From: Sodiomyces alkalinus F11
Taxonomy: Eukaryota; Ascomycota; Sordariomycetes; Glomerellales; Plectosphaerellaceae
Direction: 5' to 3'
Length of the DNA: 64,000 nt
NCBI RefSeq assembly: GCF_003711515.1
Contig: NW_021167088.1
Span: 1,077,769 to 1,141,768 of the forward strand
In this document: one piece after another, positions 24,701 through 34,703 of the stretch
Position numbering within the stretch: position 1 is the first letter of the stretch
How the letters are laid out: each line of letters begins with the position of its first letter
Made by a program: the position numbers and the translations under genes
The notes under the pieces: model-generated
Seen by the model: only the letters and a program-made list of their open reading frames with translations
Database searches by the model: none
What the model was told of the DNA's origin: nothing

Positions 24701-25734
24701 ATGGCTTCTCAAAAAGATGACGACCTCCATCGTCAGCGGATGGAAGCCGCCAAAGCGCTCCTGCGGGAGTTCTCTTCGCACAGCAAAATCAAGAAGAAGG
24801 GACGAACTGATCCAGTCCCGGCTCCCGCCCGCTATGGAAGTATTGCTTCCTCTAGATCTTCCTCTTCCTGTAGGGAGACCCGCCGTAAGTGTGTCTCTAG
24901 TTGCACTTCTACAGTCATGGTGCAATATCTGCAGCAATATCAGCTCAGATGCCCTTTCGTTGAGGTATACGCTGACGTGCTCAAGATATTTCTACGGGAA
25001 ACTCTACAAATATGACTGCCTCTGGCTCTCGCTCTATTCAGGCGAACGCGTACGTGGATGCCATTCTTGCTGCAGAGAAGAGGAGGAGAGACGTGGGCAG
25101 GAACATCCAGCAGTCGGCGAGGCTGCATATAGACCCCTCGAATTGTGGCAGCCGCTCGGAAAATACTCCTCCCCAACCGACTATTTGCGATCCGGCCTCG
25201 AGTGTGACCCCAGTTACTAGCGATCGAGGCGCTTTGGGATGTTCTTTTGGAGAGAGCAACCCTGCCACTGCAACCATAAACCAAACTTCTGTTGCTGGTT
25301 CCGAGACAGTCAACCATATCCATGAGGAAGATCTTATTGACTTGAACTGGTCTACTGAATCCAAACTACCTACCGCTGTCCGCCAGGTTCAGGCCTCTCA
25401 AGCTAATCCAGAGCCAACGAGCCACTCATCGTTCTTGGACTCCCCTATCGAGACTGGTCCTGAACTCCGAAAGCTCTCGGACGACCTCTCTCAGTTGAAC
25501 ATTTTACATCCAACCAAGCAGGGTGTTATTGTAGAACCGTCTCACGAGATTTGTCATGTAGGAACTCAGCGTTCCACGCAGGAGAAATTTGAGCACAACA
25601 CCCAAAAGGGTGCCGAGAGGATCTCCCGGGAAGTTGAAAAGAGGACCCGGAGGGTCATTTCCCAGGAGGCCGTCCAAGGCTTGTTAACTTACCTGATGCA
25701 AGGAGTCGGAAAGCTTCCCTTCCGGGACGAATGA
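24701..25734 (+). CDS. unrecognised fungal protein, possibly truncated by a frameshift
   Basis: Two exons, 24701..24884 and 24986..25734, give 310 aa. The intron has donor GTAAGT and a CTGAC branch-like site 10 nt before its AAG acceptor. The N-terminus is basic and helical (HRQRMEAAKALLREFSSHSK, then KIKKKG). A second helical patch is AYVDAILAAEKRRRDVG. The middle is polar and low in structure, and the C-terminus has a basic helix (ISREVEKRTRRVISQEA). I do not recognise the family and propose no function. The stop codon overlaps the ATG of another 126-codon frame (ATGA at 25731) that reads as a plausible continuation; see the next entry. Confidence 0.6.
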
Positions 25735-26111
25735 AGGAGAAGGTCGAGGGACTCACCATGGCCGTTGAACAATCGCGCTGCGGGTGCAGCTTGTACCTTA
25801 ACGGCTCGAATCCAGGCGTGGGTCAGAAGTCTGATGTGACCCAAAGCCTACTAACCAGAGCCGACCAGACGGTCCTTACTAGCGGACAAGCACAGCATCT
25901 TGCTGTATTTGACTTGATTCAATCACACAGGGAGACTTGTCCTACTCGCCGGCTACTCACTGAGTGCTACCCTTTCAATTTCGGGGAAAGCCCTGCTACC
26001 GGTCAGAGTCCGGATGCAGACCAGGAACGCCCCGTCCGCGCGTCTTTGGCGACCGAGGGTAAGGAGAACATCAAGCGTCGCAAGGGTCTAGCGGACTCAA
26101 AGTATGCTTAG
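25731..26111 (+). CDS. possible 3' continuation of the preceding gene (+1/-1 frame break)
   Basis: A 126-codon frame starting at the ATG that overlaps the upstream stop (ATGA). Its first residues (KEKVEGLTMAVEQ) extend the helix that ends the upstream frame, and it ends in a basic patch (KENIKRRKG). One extra A at about 25731 would fuse the two frames. It could be a real frameshift, an assembly error, an unrecognised intron or a chance frame. I know no homologue. An independent protein starting here is less likely because there is no separate promoter. Confidence 0.35.
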   Translation: MKEKVEGLTMAVEQSRCGCSLYLNGSNPGVGQKSDVTQSLLTRADQTVLTSGQAQHLAVFDLIQSHRETCPTRRLLTECYPFNFGESPATGQSPDADQERPVRASLATEGKENIKRRKGLADSKYA

Positions 26112-26474
26112 GCCGACAAGGATGTGGGCGTATTGGATCCACATACATGAGACACATGTAGCTTGGGTGTGCGATCTTGATATGGGAAGCTTCCATATCT
26201 GATGGACTGGAGAAAATCGGTGGGAACATGGAGAGCAATGACAAAGGGAGATTTTACATATTGGTGCTGCCAATAGCTTCGCACTTCGCGATAGAGCTAG
26301 TTGGGAGTCACAGACCGAACAATTTCCCACACGTTATCCACATCCCATCGGTTGATACTGGTAGTTCCATGTAAAACACAAGTTTAGTGGATGAAGCCTA
26401 TGCTCTATGGGTCCCTCGTCTGCCTCCTTCTTCTCGCTCCTGCCTGCCGTAGCCCCCCGTCTTCCCTCAGCCAT
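26112..26474. other. convergent 3' spacer
   Basis: This spacer holds the 3' regions of the unrecognised plus-strand gene and of NOC3 on the minus strand. I see no further feature. Confidence 0.5.
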
Positions 26475-28580
26475 CTATATTTTGGACACGCTCTTTTCTA
26501 GAACCTGGATCGTCTCCCTCACCTTAGGCGAGTAATGAAGTCTTAGCATCTCGCCCTCCCACACCGTCGTCGCGAACGGATTACTACCCTCGACGCTATC
26601 ACTCAAGCCGTTAAAGACGCCATCGCCCTTGCGCTCATCGGTGCGCCAGAGCGCGGCGACCTTCTTGCCGTGCGTGTGCGTGATGTCCTGCAAGAGAGCT
26701 AGTACTGCCTGGGTCGACTTCTCGGGCATGTGCAGAGAGGTAGTCATGAGCTGCTTTGTGAATGCGGCGAGGCGGAGAGGCGGCACGGAGCGGATGTTCC
26801 AGGGTGGCAGCAAGACGGAGGTCAGGGCGCGGAGGAGGAGGACCGTTGTGGTTTGGACGTTGACTCTCGGGGATGCGTCGTCGTCCTTGGTTGACGAGGA
26901 AGGATCATCATCTTCCTGGTCGGCCGAAGAGTTGGGGTCCGTGGCGCGAAGGGTGTGGGAAGTCAGTTCGAGGTCCGGGTTGAGGGATAGAGGGTAGAGC
27001 GACTTGAACAGGTGGGTCGTGAAGTGGGAGAGGTCGAGGTGGAGGGTGGAGCGAGCGTTGTGGGCGTCTTGGCCGGCAAGGAGGGTAAACGCGGTCACGA
27101 TGCAAAGGAGGGCTTCGCGGGACGTGTTTCGCACGGCTGAATCGTCGTCGTCCTCCTCCTCCTCGTCGTCGTCTTGTTGGACATTGTCACCTTCGTCACC
27201 TTCGCCCTCCGCATCCTCTTCCGCGTGTCTGATCAGATCCTTGAGCGCCTCCAGCAGGTCACCGAAAAAGTCCTGATTGATTAGGTGGGCGTACTTGGCC
27301 AGCCCTTCCAGCACAGCACCCATGAGGTGGGGGACACGCAGTTTGAGGACACGAAAATAAGTGGCGAAGACGAGCTTGAGCGTCTCCGACTGCATGCGGT
27401 CTCGCTCTTCGTGGCTGACGAGCGCATCGGCCTGCTCCATGTCCTTTTCGATGGCCCTTTGCTCCTTGAGCGCTTTACGCTCACGCTTGTTGAGAAACTT
27501 CTTCCGCTCGTGCTTCTTCTGCTGTTTGGAATTCTTCGATTCTCCGTCCGGGTTGTCGATGCGGTCTTGCGAGCCCTTGCCGGTGAACTCGGACAGGAGG
27601 CGCAGGTGCAGGAAGAGGTTGATGGTGGCTTCGTCGACGCGGTAGTCGCGGGCTCGCATCATTTTGGAGAGAAGAGAAACCGCCTCCATGGACGGCCGGC
27701 CTTCCTCGTCATCACGGAAAAGGTTCTCGAGAGTCTTGCGGCAACGGACGAAATCAGCGTCGATGGTGCGCTTGCTGAGCTTGCCCACAAGGATCTTGAG
27801 GAGTTCGGTGCGAAAGTTGAAGTGTGGGACGGCTTTGACGAGACTGCAGGCACACATGATCGCGATGCTGGAGATGCTCTGTCCTTTCCTTCGGGAAGAC
27901 GGGTGGTCCGCTTTGGCATGCTTTGTGAGCAGGTTGACGTAGGTCTGATACCCCTTGATAAGAGATTGCTCGTAGCTTCGAAGCTTGTCGACCTCCTTGG
28001 AGACATTTTCAGCTTGCTGCTTCTCGGCGAGCGGCCGGATGCGATATCCCGGAATGATGTCTTTGTAAACGGCCATTTGGGTCACCAACGCCAACTTCTG
28101 AATCGACATGATCTTGGACTCGGCGAACTCGGCCATTCCTTTCCGAAAGGCAGCAAAGTGCTCCTCTGGGTTCTCGCTCATGTCCGTAGCAAACTTAGCC
28201 AGTTTCTCCTGCGCTTGACGGATTTGTTCGCGCTCAGGCACTTGGGGCTCCTCTGGGACATGCCTCTCCGGCTCCGGGGACGACACAACGATATCGTCCT
28301 CGACCTCCACGTCCGAGTCGATTGACCCCACATCGTCGTCCTCGTCGTCCTGGAGCTGTGACTGCTGGAGCCTGCCGTCGGCAGTCTTGATAGGCAGTCT
28401 AGTGCTTTCTTTCTTGGGCTTTTTTCCCTTCCGCACTCGGGTCTCATAGTCCTGCTCGAGATCCCAGGTCACGGCGCTCTTGAAGAAAGCTTTCTGGATG
28501 CTCTTAGAGGACCGGACGGGACGTTCGTCGTCCGACTGAGGCGGCGTGAGCTTGCGCCGCTTGGGCGCTCGGGAAGCCAT
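26475..28580 (-). CDS. NOC3: nucleolar complex protein 3 (60S ribosome biogenesis, replication licensing)
   Basis: Intronless 701-aa protein required for maturation and intranuclear transport of pre-60S particles; the yeast homologue also takes part in pre-replicative complex assembly. The start is placed at MASRAPKRRKLTPPQSDDE because it opens with a basic nuclear signal; the frame extends 30 codons upstream without family-like sequence. The NOC3 N-terminal domain covers about 130-290 (RQAQEKLAKFATDMSENPEE, KGYQTYVNLL). The CBF/Mak21-type region lies in the C-terminal half (RVPHLMGAVLEGLAKYAHLI, LLCIVTAFTLL). There are acidic stretches (DDDEEEEDDDD) and a basic linker (QKKHERKKFLNKRERKALKE). 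It diverges from NIP7. Confidence 0.93.
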   Translation of the reverse strand: MASRAPKRRKLTPPQSDDERPVRSSKSIQKAFFKSAVTWDLEQDYETRVRKGKKPKKESTRLPIKTADGRLQQSQLQDDEDDDVGSIDSDVEVEDDIVVSSPEPERHVPEEPQVPEREQIRQAQEKLAKFATDMSENPEEHFAAFRKGMAEFAESKIMSIQKLALVTQMAVYKDIIPGYRIRPLAEKQQAENVSKEVDKLRSYEQSLIKGYQTYVNLLTKHAKADHPSSRRKGQSISSIAIMCACSLVKAVPHFNFRTELLKILVGKLSKRTIDADFVRCRKTLENLFRDDEEGRPSMEAVSLLSKMMRARDYRVDEATINLFLHLRLLSEFTGKGSQDRIDNPDGESKNSKQQKKHERKKFLNKRERKALKEQRAIEKDMEQADALVSHEERDRMQSETLKLVFATYFRVLKLRVPHLMGAVLEGLAKYAHLINQDFFGDLLEALKDLIRHAEEDAEGEGDEGDNVQQDDDEEEEDDDDSAVRNTSREALLCIVTAFTLLAGQDAHNARSTLHLDLSHFTTHLFKSLYPLSLNPDLELTSHTLRATDPNSSADQEDDDPSSSTKDDDASPRVNVQTTTVLLLRALTSVLLPPWNIRSVPPLRLAAFTKQLMTTSLHMPEKSTQAVLALLQDITHTHGKKVAALWRTDERKGDGVFNGLSDSVEGSNPFATTVWEGEMLRLHYSPKVRETIQVLEKSVSKI

Positions 28581-28656
28581 GTTTGGTGGTATGGATTGGC
28601 GTATTTCGTCGTTTACGCAACGTTGGTCGTTCTCTTCGGTGGGAGAGATCTGTACG

Positions 28657-28664
28657 AAATTTTT
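28657..28664. promoter_or_regulatory. RRPE-like AAATTTTT element near NOC3
   Basis: The sequence GAAATTTTTGG lies 77 bp upstream of the NOC3 start. On the minus strand it reads AAAAATTT. Identification rests on similarity to the yeast RRPE core only. Confidence 0.4.
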
Positions 28665-28818
28665 GGTCACCGCCGAAAAACGTCTCTCCAGATCCCTGTC
28701 AGATCGGTGGTTGGGACCGCCGTGTCCCGATATTACCTAAGCAGATTGTTGTGAGATGGTGCTTATCGATAAAGTCCCCTGTTTGGACCCTCACCTAGCT
28801 TTGGCCTTTCACCGCTCG

Positions 28819-28826
28819 AAATTTTT
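28819..28826. promoter_or_regulatory. RRPE-like AAATTTTT element near NIP7
   Basis: The sequence CGAAATTTTTCG, itself nearly palindromic, lies 113 bp upstream of the NIP7 start. It matches nine bases of the RRPE consensus AAATTTTTCA. Confidence 0.45.
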
Positions 28827-28938
28827 CGATTCTGCCGTGGTGCAGAAGTCAGGAACAGCGACATCCCACTTCGGAGCTCCCATCTCCAACCCTCCAGCCC
28901 ATCCTGAATCACTTAAACAGTCGGTCACTGTCGTCAAG

Positions 28939-29576
28939 ATGCGACCTCTTACAGAAGACGAGACGCGTACCGTCTTCGAAAAGATTGCCAACTATACCGG
29001 CGGCTCGCTGAAGAACCTCATTGCGCCGCTACCGAACGGCGACCGGTTCGTCCTCAGAATACAGAAGGATCGCGTGTACTATGTGCTCCTGTCGATCGCG
29101 AATCTCGCTACGTCCATAGCCAGAGACAAGCTCCTCTCCGTTGGGACATGTCTTGGTGAGCTCCTTCCCCAGGCATCCCCTATAATAACCCCCCTGCTCC
29201 CGACTAACATACTCTCCGTTCTCCCCCATTCTTAGGCAAGATTACCAAGACAGGAAAGTTCAGACTTCACATCACAGCCCTCGACATTCTGGCAAGCCAC
29301 GCACGCTACAAACTGTGGCTTAAACCCAATGGCGAAATGCCCTTCCTCTACGGCGGACACGTAGTGAAGGCCCACGTTGGGAGATGGTCGGATGACTGCC
29401 CCGAGCATCAGGGCGTAGTGGTGTACAACATGCAGGACGTTCCTATTGGATTCGGTGTAACGGCTCGCAGTACGGCGGAGGCGAAACGGTTGGCTCCCAC
29501 CGGAATAGTGTGTTTCAGGCAGGCGGATTGCGGCGAGTACGTCCGGGATGAAGACAACCTGTTCACCTCAGGTTGA
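28939..29576 (+). CDS. NIP7: 60S ribosome subunit biogenesis protein NIP7
   Basis: Small factor needed for 27S pre-rRNA processing and pre-60S assembly. Two exons, 28939..29155 and 29236..29576, give 185 aa, close to the ~180 aa of yeast and human NIP7. The 80-nt intron (donor GTGAGC) splits the glycine of SVGTCLGKITKTGKF. The N-terminal domain is MRPLTEDETRTVFEKIANY with GDRFVLRIQKDRVYYV; the C-terminal PUA domain covers about 95-170 (FLYGGHVVKAHVGR, VVVYNMQDVPIGFGVTARST, GIVCFRQADCGEYVRDED). The start is the ATG that opens MRPLTEDE; a longer upstream frame lacks conserved sequence. Confidence 0.95.
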
Positions 29577-29987
29577 AGGCCCATAGAGTGCTACGAAAAA
29601 GAGATGAGATGGTTGGACATAGGTGCCGCTCCTGGGAGGAACTTGCATGGCCGGCGTTCGAGGAGTATCAAAACTATCCAGAGGAAAGTACTGGCAAAAA
29701 TGTTTTTCATAGTAACTTTGGCCATTTGAGGCCATGATATTTTCATGAGTTTCTAGTTTAATACTTCTCATGTGTTGGCGTTATGTCTGTGCTCTGAGTA
29801 GATGGCAAAGCATGTGCGGCAAAGTGACCACGTATATACCAAGGGGGAATCCGCTCAACCAGGCGTCGGTGGCTTGATCGCCACACGAGCTTGCGTTCCT
29901 CGATCTGAAGAAAAGAGTGCGACAAAAGAAAGAGTCCTTCGAACATAACCAATGATCTACGAAATGACAAAAGCGTCTGATCGCTCG
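29577..29987. other. convergent 3' spacer
   Basis: This spacer holds the 3' regions of NIP7 (plus) and PRO1 (minus). No other feature was seen. Confidence 0.55.
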
Positions 29988-31682
29988 CTACATGACAGCA
30001 GACTTCAATTCATACCCTGTGATCCCTACAATGAGACCGTCGGTCTGCTCTCTAACCAACTCCGCAGTGGGAGTCGGCGGTTGGCTGTCCCTGGCGAACA
30101 GTTTGATGTGCTGCCGCTCAATGACGTACTCGCTGTCTGCGTATCCGAGCAAGCTCCTGATCTCGGAGCTCTGGTGCCCCTTGATGCGTGCCACCTCGTG
30201 GGCGGCGTAGTTGACGATGGCCCGGCCTACCTCTAGCGGGGTACCGGTCCAGAGCCGGCCATCCGGGGCCGCCATAGGCAGCCTATCGACGACTGCAATC
30301 CGAACGGCTTCTTGTTGTGAGAAGGTGCCCTCAATGTCGACGACGCCAGCAGGGAGCAAGCCCGCCTTCTTGAGTAGGGCGTTGTAGGCCCCGCCATCGA
30401 TGAAGACGGTACCGTTGGGTCTGACGGTGTGAAGGAGCCAGAAGTGCCTATCACGCATAGGCTCCGAGGAAGGAAGGAAGCAGGTGTGCAACGGCGGCTT
30501 CTCGAGCCGGTCTAGGCGTAGGGATGCGGTGGACTGGGATAGGAGATCCTCGTGATTACTATCATCCGAATATGCGACTGAGTTGAGACGCGCAATGTTG
30601 CGTTGGGCGTGTTCGTAGCGAGCAATCTTGACGATGTTCCCGGGGTTAGAGGAGCGGGTGATGATGGTGGTGACACCGACTGACGTAGCCAGACGAGCTG
30701 CCACGATCTTGGTCAACATGCCTCCGGTGCCGAGAGCAGAGCCCGCGGTTGAGACTAGGGAGACATGAGCGGGTCAGCGCACCATTCCGCCGCAAGAAAG
30801 AAGGGGAGGAACAAGGAGGTGTGCCAGGAAGAGCAAGGGAATGTTTACCATCCGCTTCGAGCTGTGAAATGTCGTCCACAATTTCGATCGCCTTGGCGTC
30901 AGGATGCAGTCGGGGGTTCTTGTCGTAAAGGCAATCAACATCGGTCATCAGGAAGAGGACGTCGGCATGAACCATGCCGGCAGTAATGGCAGAGAGGGTG
31001 TCATTGTCGCCAAATTTGATCTCGGATACGGCGAGTGTGTCGTTCTCGTTGACAATTGGGATGACGCCGAGGTCGAGCAACTCATTGAACGTATTTTGGG
31101 CATTCAAATATCTCGACCGCTGTAAGCATGTTAGTGACACAGCCGTTTAGCCGAGGTGTAAGGGTTCGTTCTCACATCCGCAATATCGTTCCTTGTGAGC
31201 AAGATCTGTGCCACAGGCTGCCGGAAGTGACTGAAAAGACTGTCCCAGAGGCTAATGAGCCTACACTGACCTATGGCCGCAAGAGCCTGCCAAGTGAAGT
31301 GTGATGTTAGGTTGAGACTTGTAAACCACGACCATGGGCAATGTACTGGAAACATACCTGAAGTCCGGCCAGGTATTTTGGTCTCTTTTCCAGTTCCATG
31401 CGGAGGAGACCAACGCCAATGGCGCCGGAGGAGACAATGATGACCCTGTGTCCGTCATTCTTCAGCTTGACCGCTGTCTCGACGATCAAGGTAAGGACCG
31501 ATAGGAGAGGCTGATGTGTCTCTTCATCGACGATGGAGCTGGTTCCTGTAGGGAAACCCTGTGTCAGTACAGTACCAACTCGTCAGGGAGCTTCTCGGAG
31601 AGCTTTCTGAAGAGCTCCAAGCTACCACGGAGTTTGACTTACCCAGCTTAATGACCACGGTCAGGGGCCTCGGACTCCTCAT
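29988..31682 (-). CDS. PRO1: glutamate 5-kinase (proline biosynthesis)
   Basis: Phosphorylates L-glutamate to gamma-glutamyl phosphate, the first step of proline synthesis. Minus-strand exons 31682..31643, 31545..31358, 31286..31176, 31119..30849 and 30754..29988 give 458 aa. Successive junctions rebuild [55 protein letters not shown] and [17 protein letters not shown]. The amino-acid kinase domain runs to about 290: [36 protein letters not shown] (substrate-binding Asn/Asp), [15 protein letters not shown] and [14 protein letters not shown]-terminal PUA domain follows (about 340-430, [28 protein letters not shown]). The short first exon encodes only 13 codons, so a purely ORF-based reading would miss the start. 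Confidence 0.93.
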
Positions 31683-32603
31683 GGCTGTTGATAGGTAAGG
31701 GTCGTCTTGAATCAGCACAGGTGTTCCTCTAGTAATAACTGCACATTTGCTTCGCGAAGCCTGGTGACGGAGCAAATCGTCACAGAGTTTTCTTCAAGAC
31801 TGAGGAACTTGGGAATACAGAAAGCCAAGTGAGCGGACAAAAGGAAACGAGGGAACAAGAACTAAGCTACCTATGTAACAAGGTCGAGCAGCATCCTTGA
31901 ACATGGGAGGGCGTGGGCTCTCTTACAGTCTGTGGCGACATCATCTTCCATGGTTCTGAACAGGCAAGTTATACCCGCTGCCTAGAGTGAGTAGTGATGC
32001 GTTCGCGTAAGAATATGCAGGGTTATGGATCTTCAGATGTCGAAAAGTCGAATCCTTGGTGCTTGTTGTAGCGAGTTGCTTGCCGAGTCTTGCGTGAGGT
32101 CCATATTTTCACTGACAAATTTGGATGAAGTCGACCAATGTATCGGGCATGAAACAGTAGGTTCACCTGGAGTGGACAACAAGTGGGCCAAAAACGGGGC
32201 TTCCATTCGATTATGGACCTAGTAAAGCCTTGTGGGCTTTCAGGCCAATTAAATCCTTGGATTGGGCACGAGCGCACTAACGCAAGGAAGCATGGCCAAG
32301 CACGGCAGGACTCCACTGGGCCTGGGGCTGGGGAAGAAACGAGTACCGTTCTTCCGCCACCCCCTGTTCGGTCTTCCGGGTCTTCTTAAGCCCTTTATGG
32401 ATTAGAAAATCCATTATACCTCCACTACCCGAAATTAGGCGGGTTTCTTAGGTTTCTCGATATATATAAATATAATCGAAAGAAATAGTATAAGGAAAGC
32501 TATATATATAATTATATTAGTCGACTATTAAAGCTATTATACTCCCCCCTCTAGCCGTAACTAGAATATCTACTCTAGTACTATTATTACTATAACTATA
32601 GTA

Positions 32604-32637
<34 letters not shown>

Positions 32638-33319
32638 TATAGGTAGAACTACCGCGCGTTATTATATAAAACCTATATAATTTCGAGTAGTGGAGATATA
32701 GTGGATTATCTAATCTAAAAAGGGTTTAAAGAAGACCCGGAAGACCGAACAGGGGGTGGCGGAAGACCGGTGCTCGGACGAAACCTGCTACTCCGTAATA
32801 GGTATGACGATCACCTCGGTGGTACGTATCCATACAACGTACACCAATATCAGGTAAGGTACCTTACCTTAGGTTACTTGGCAATCATGTGAGGAGCGGG
32901 GAAGAAATTGCGGGCCCCTTACCCTTGGTTTTTGAGGCCTCTCCTTTGTTGGGCCCTTTTTTTTCCGCTTTTTTTTTCTTCGCTTTTCCCCCCCGCTTTT
33001 TTCTTCCCTGCTCGGACCAGTTGACAACGACTGTCACAATATTACATAGGTACTAGCCTTACCCCGGATGGTTGCCGGGCATCCCTAGTTTGCCCGGAGG
33101 AAAAATTGGAGGGACGGGCCTGTGTTCCGAGCCGTGGACGGAAGGATCAAATTGGCGCTCCATCAACCATCGTAAGCAAAGTAACGTTGACCCCGAGTAT
33201 CACCGAGCATCACCGAATACCGTACACTATACCGAATCACGAACGATTGGGCCTGATATTCTCTTTGGAGGGCAATACTGCCGTCTCTTTTCTACTGCTT
33301 CCAGAAGCGCAGGGAAGCC
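31683..33319. promoter_or_regulatory. divergent PRO1/ATP23 intergenic region with an inserted inverted-repeat element
   Basis: This 1.64-kb spacer holds both promoters. A 437-bp AT-rich element sits in the middle (separate entry), followed by an AAGGTA/TACCTT palindrome at 32852..32880 and poly-T/poly-C tracts near 32950-33010 that may belong to the ATP23 promoter. I looked for a TGACTCA-type general amino-acid control site upstream of PRO1 and saw none. Confidence 0.55.
32340..32776. mobile_element. MITE-like element with ~98-bp terminal inverted repeats, RIP-marked
   Basis: The left arm (32340..32437) and the right arm (32678..32776) are inverted copies, both starting CGAG[T/C]ACCG and sharing a 37-bp identical block that includes CTTCCGCCACCCCCTG. 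I count about ten differences in 98-99 bp, mostly C/T or G/A transitions concentrated in the inner halves. The ~240-bp core is very AT-rich, with TATA runs and an ACT microsatellite (about 32607-32636), and has no reading frame. The structure fits a non-autonomous DNA transposon mutated by repeat-induced point mutation. I could not find a convincing target-site duplication, so superfamily is open; an unusual palindromic relic is the alternative. Confidence 0.75.
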
Positions 33320-34203
33320 ATGGCTCCCACCGAGTCGCCCGCCGCTCCTCCTCCCAAGCCCGACACCTCTGCCAATGCATCAACCTCCACGACGAGCTCT
33401 CCATCAAACGAACCTCGCGAACTACGAAATGACCCAGCGCGGACGGGTTTCGATCCCAAGACAAAATGGTGGATGAACTACTTCAAGATCCTCTCGGGCA
33501 ACATGACCCCTGAAGGCGTATTCCACTACCGCGAGCACCGCTACCGTGTCCACGAGGAGCGTGACTGCCGCCGCTGCGAGACGGACCGAGATTGGCTGTT
33601 TGCCTATTCGCCCATCGTCCGCTTCATGCGCGAAAAGATCGAGGATCTCAACGGCCGCCTGGACGAGACTAATGTCGTCTGCCGTCGGTGTCCCGCGCGC
33701 CTGACCGAAGACGGTAAAGTTCACCGGCAGGGTGGCGGCTTCAGCCCCGCCCACGGCATCCTTATCTGCGCCAACGAGATGCGTGACCGGAAGCATCTAG
33801 AAGACACCCTCGCCCACGAGATGGTGCATGCCTGGGACCATCTGCGCTGGCAAGTCGATTGGATGGGCGACCTCGACCTGAAGCATGCCGCCTGTACCGA
33901 GGTACGATATCACTGGGTGTGAGCACGTCACGCACGGCGCAATGGACGCTAACCTTAACTTGTTTGAACAAACAGATCCGCGCCTCGATGCTGAGCGGGG
34001 AGTGCAGGTGGACAAGAGAAGCGTTCACCAGGGGGAACTGGAAGCTTTCTCAGGGGTTCCAAGACTGCGTCCGCAGCAGGGCTATTCAGTCCGTCCTCAA
34101 CCGACCGAGATGTAAAAACGACGTGCAGGCGACAAAAGTCGTCAACCAAGTGTGGGACTCGTGCTTCTCCGACACGAGGCCCTTTGACGAGGTGTACAGG
34201 TGA
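33320..34203 (+). CDS. ATP23: mitochondrial inner membrane protease ATP23
   Basis: Zinc metalloprotease of the mitochondrial intermembrane space that processes the Atp6 precursor and acts as a chaperone in F1Fo assembly. Two exons, 33320..33901 and 33976..34203, give 269 aa; the 74-nt intron joins HAACTE to [10 protein letters not shown]. The catalytic HEXXH is HEMVH at residues 166-170, preceded by GILICANEM. Paired cysteines ([29 protein letters not shown]) match the disulfide-rich family pattern. The first ~35 residues are Ser/Pro/Thr-rich without a clear presequence, as usual for ATP23. It converges on the Aurora kinase gene. Confidence 0.94.
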
Positions 34204-34703
34204 TCAAAGTTGTCCTCGATCGACCGGAGCTTTGTACGATAGACGATAATACCCCGACCAAACAATTACGCTGTGATGCATGATTACTGCTGGACATTTC
34301 TGGATGATAATAGATATACGTACGCATGGAAGAGAGTCATCGGGAAGATGGCATATATCATCTCAATATTTTTGAATGCTCATGGAAGGCAGACTAGCTG
34401 TAATGAACCCAACTCCAGAAATATGCACGTAAACCTCCCCCCTTCTTCCTGTCTCCTGTCTCCTAACCCTCAGCTGGGACGATGGGACGAGGAGCGCTAG
34501 GGGGGAAAGAAAAGAAAAAAGTGAAAAAAAGGATAAAGGAAAAGGAAAGGAAAATAGAATGGAAGAAACAACTGCCAAACGCTGCCAACGCCATTAATCC
34601 TACAGGGTTGATCTCCAAATCAAAGGACCCAGGGAGCCTTGTACTGGCTAATCCAACTTGCTCGGATGATGCATCATCACTCATGAGGTTCATTAGCACC
34701 TTT
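34204..34703. other. convergent 3' spacer
   Basis: This spacer holds the 3' regions of ATP23 and the Aurora kinase gene, including an A-rich purine tract (about 34500-34570). No gene is supported. Confidence 0.55.

Larger units (their letters stand above)
28581..28938. promoter_or_regulatory. bidirectional promoter of NOC3 and NIP7
   Basis: This 358-bp spacer separates the start codons of two 60S biogenesis genes transcribed in opposite directions. It contains two copies of AAATTTTT, the core of the yeast ribosomal RNA processing element (RRPE, AAATTTTTCA in one orientation), one close to each gene. I did not find a clear PAC (GATGAG) motif. Confidence 0.65.

Noticed and set aside
27285..28325. 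346-codon forward frame opposite NOC3
   Set aside because: It is entirely antisense to NOC3 exon sequence. Composition mirrors the acidic/basic stretches of NOC3, with no domain of its own.
31176..31286. Apparent extra base in PRO1 exon 3
   Set aside because: On recounting the positions the exon is 111 nt and keeps the frame. There is no frameshift in PRO1.
32340..32776. Centromere-like AT-rich block
   Set aside because: It is only 437 bp, has defined inverted ends and sits in an ordinary promoter, so a transposon relic fits better.
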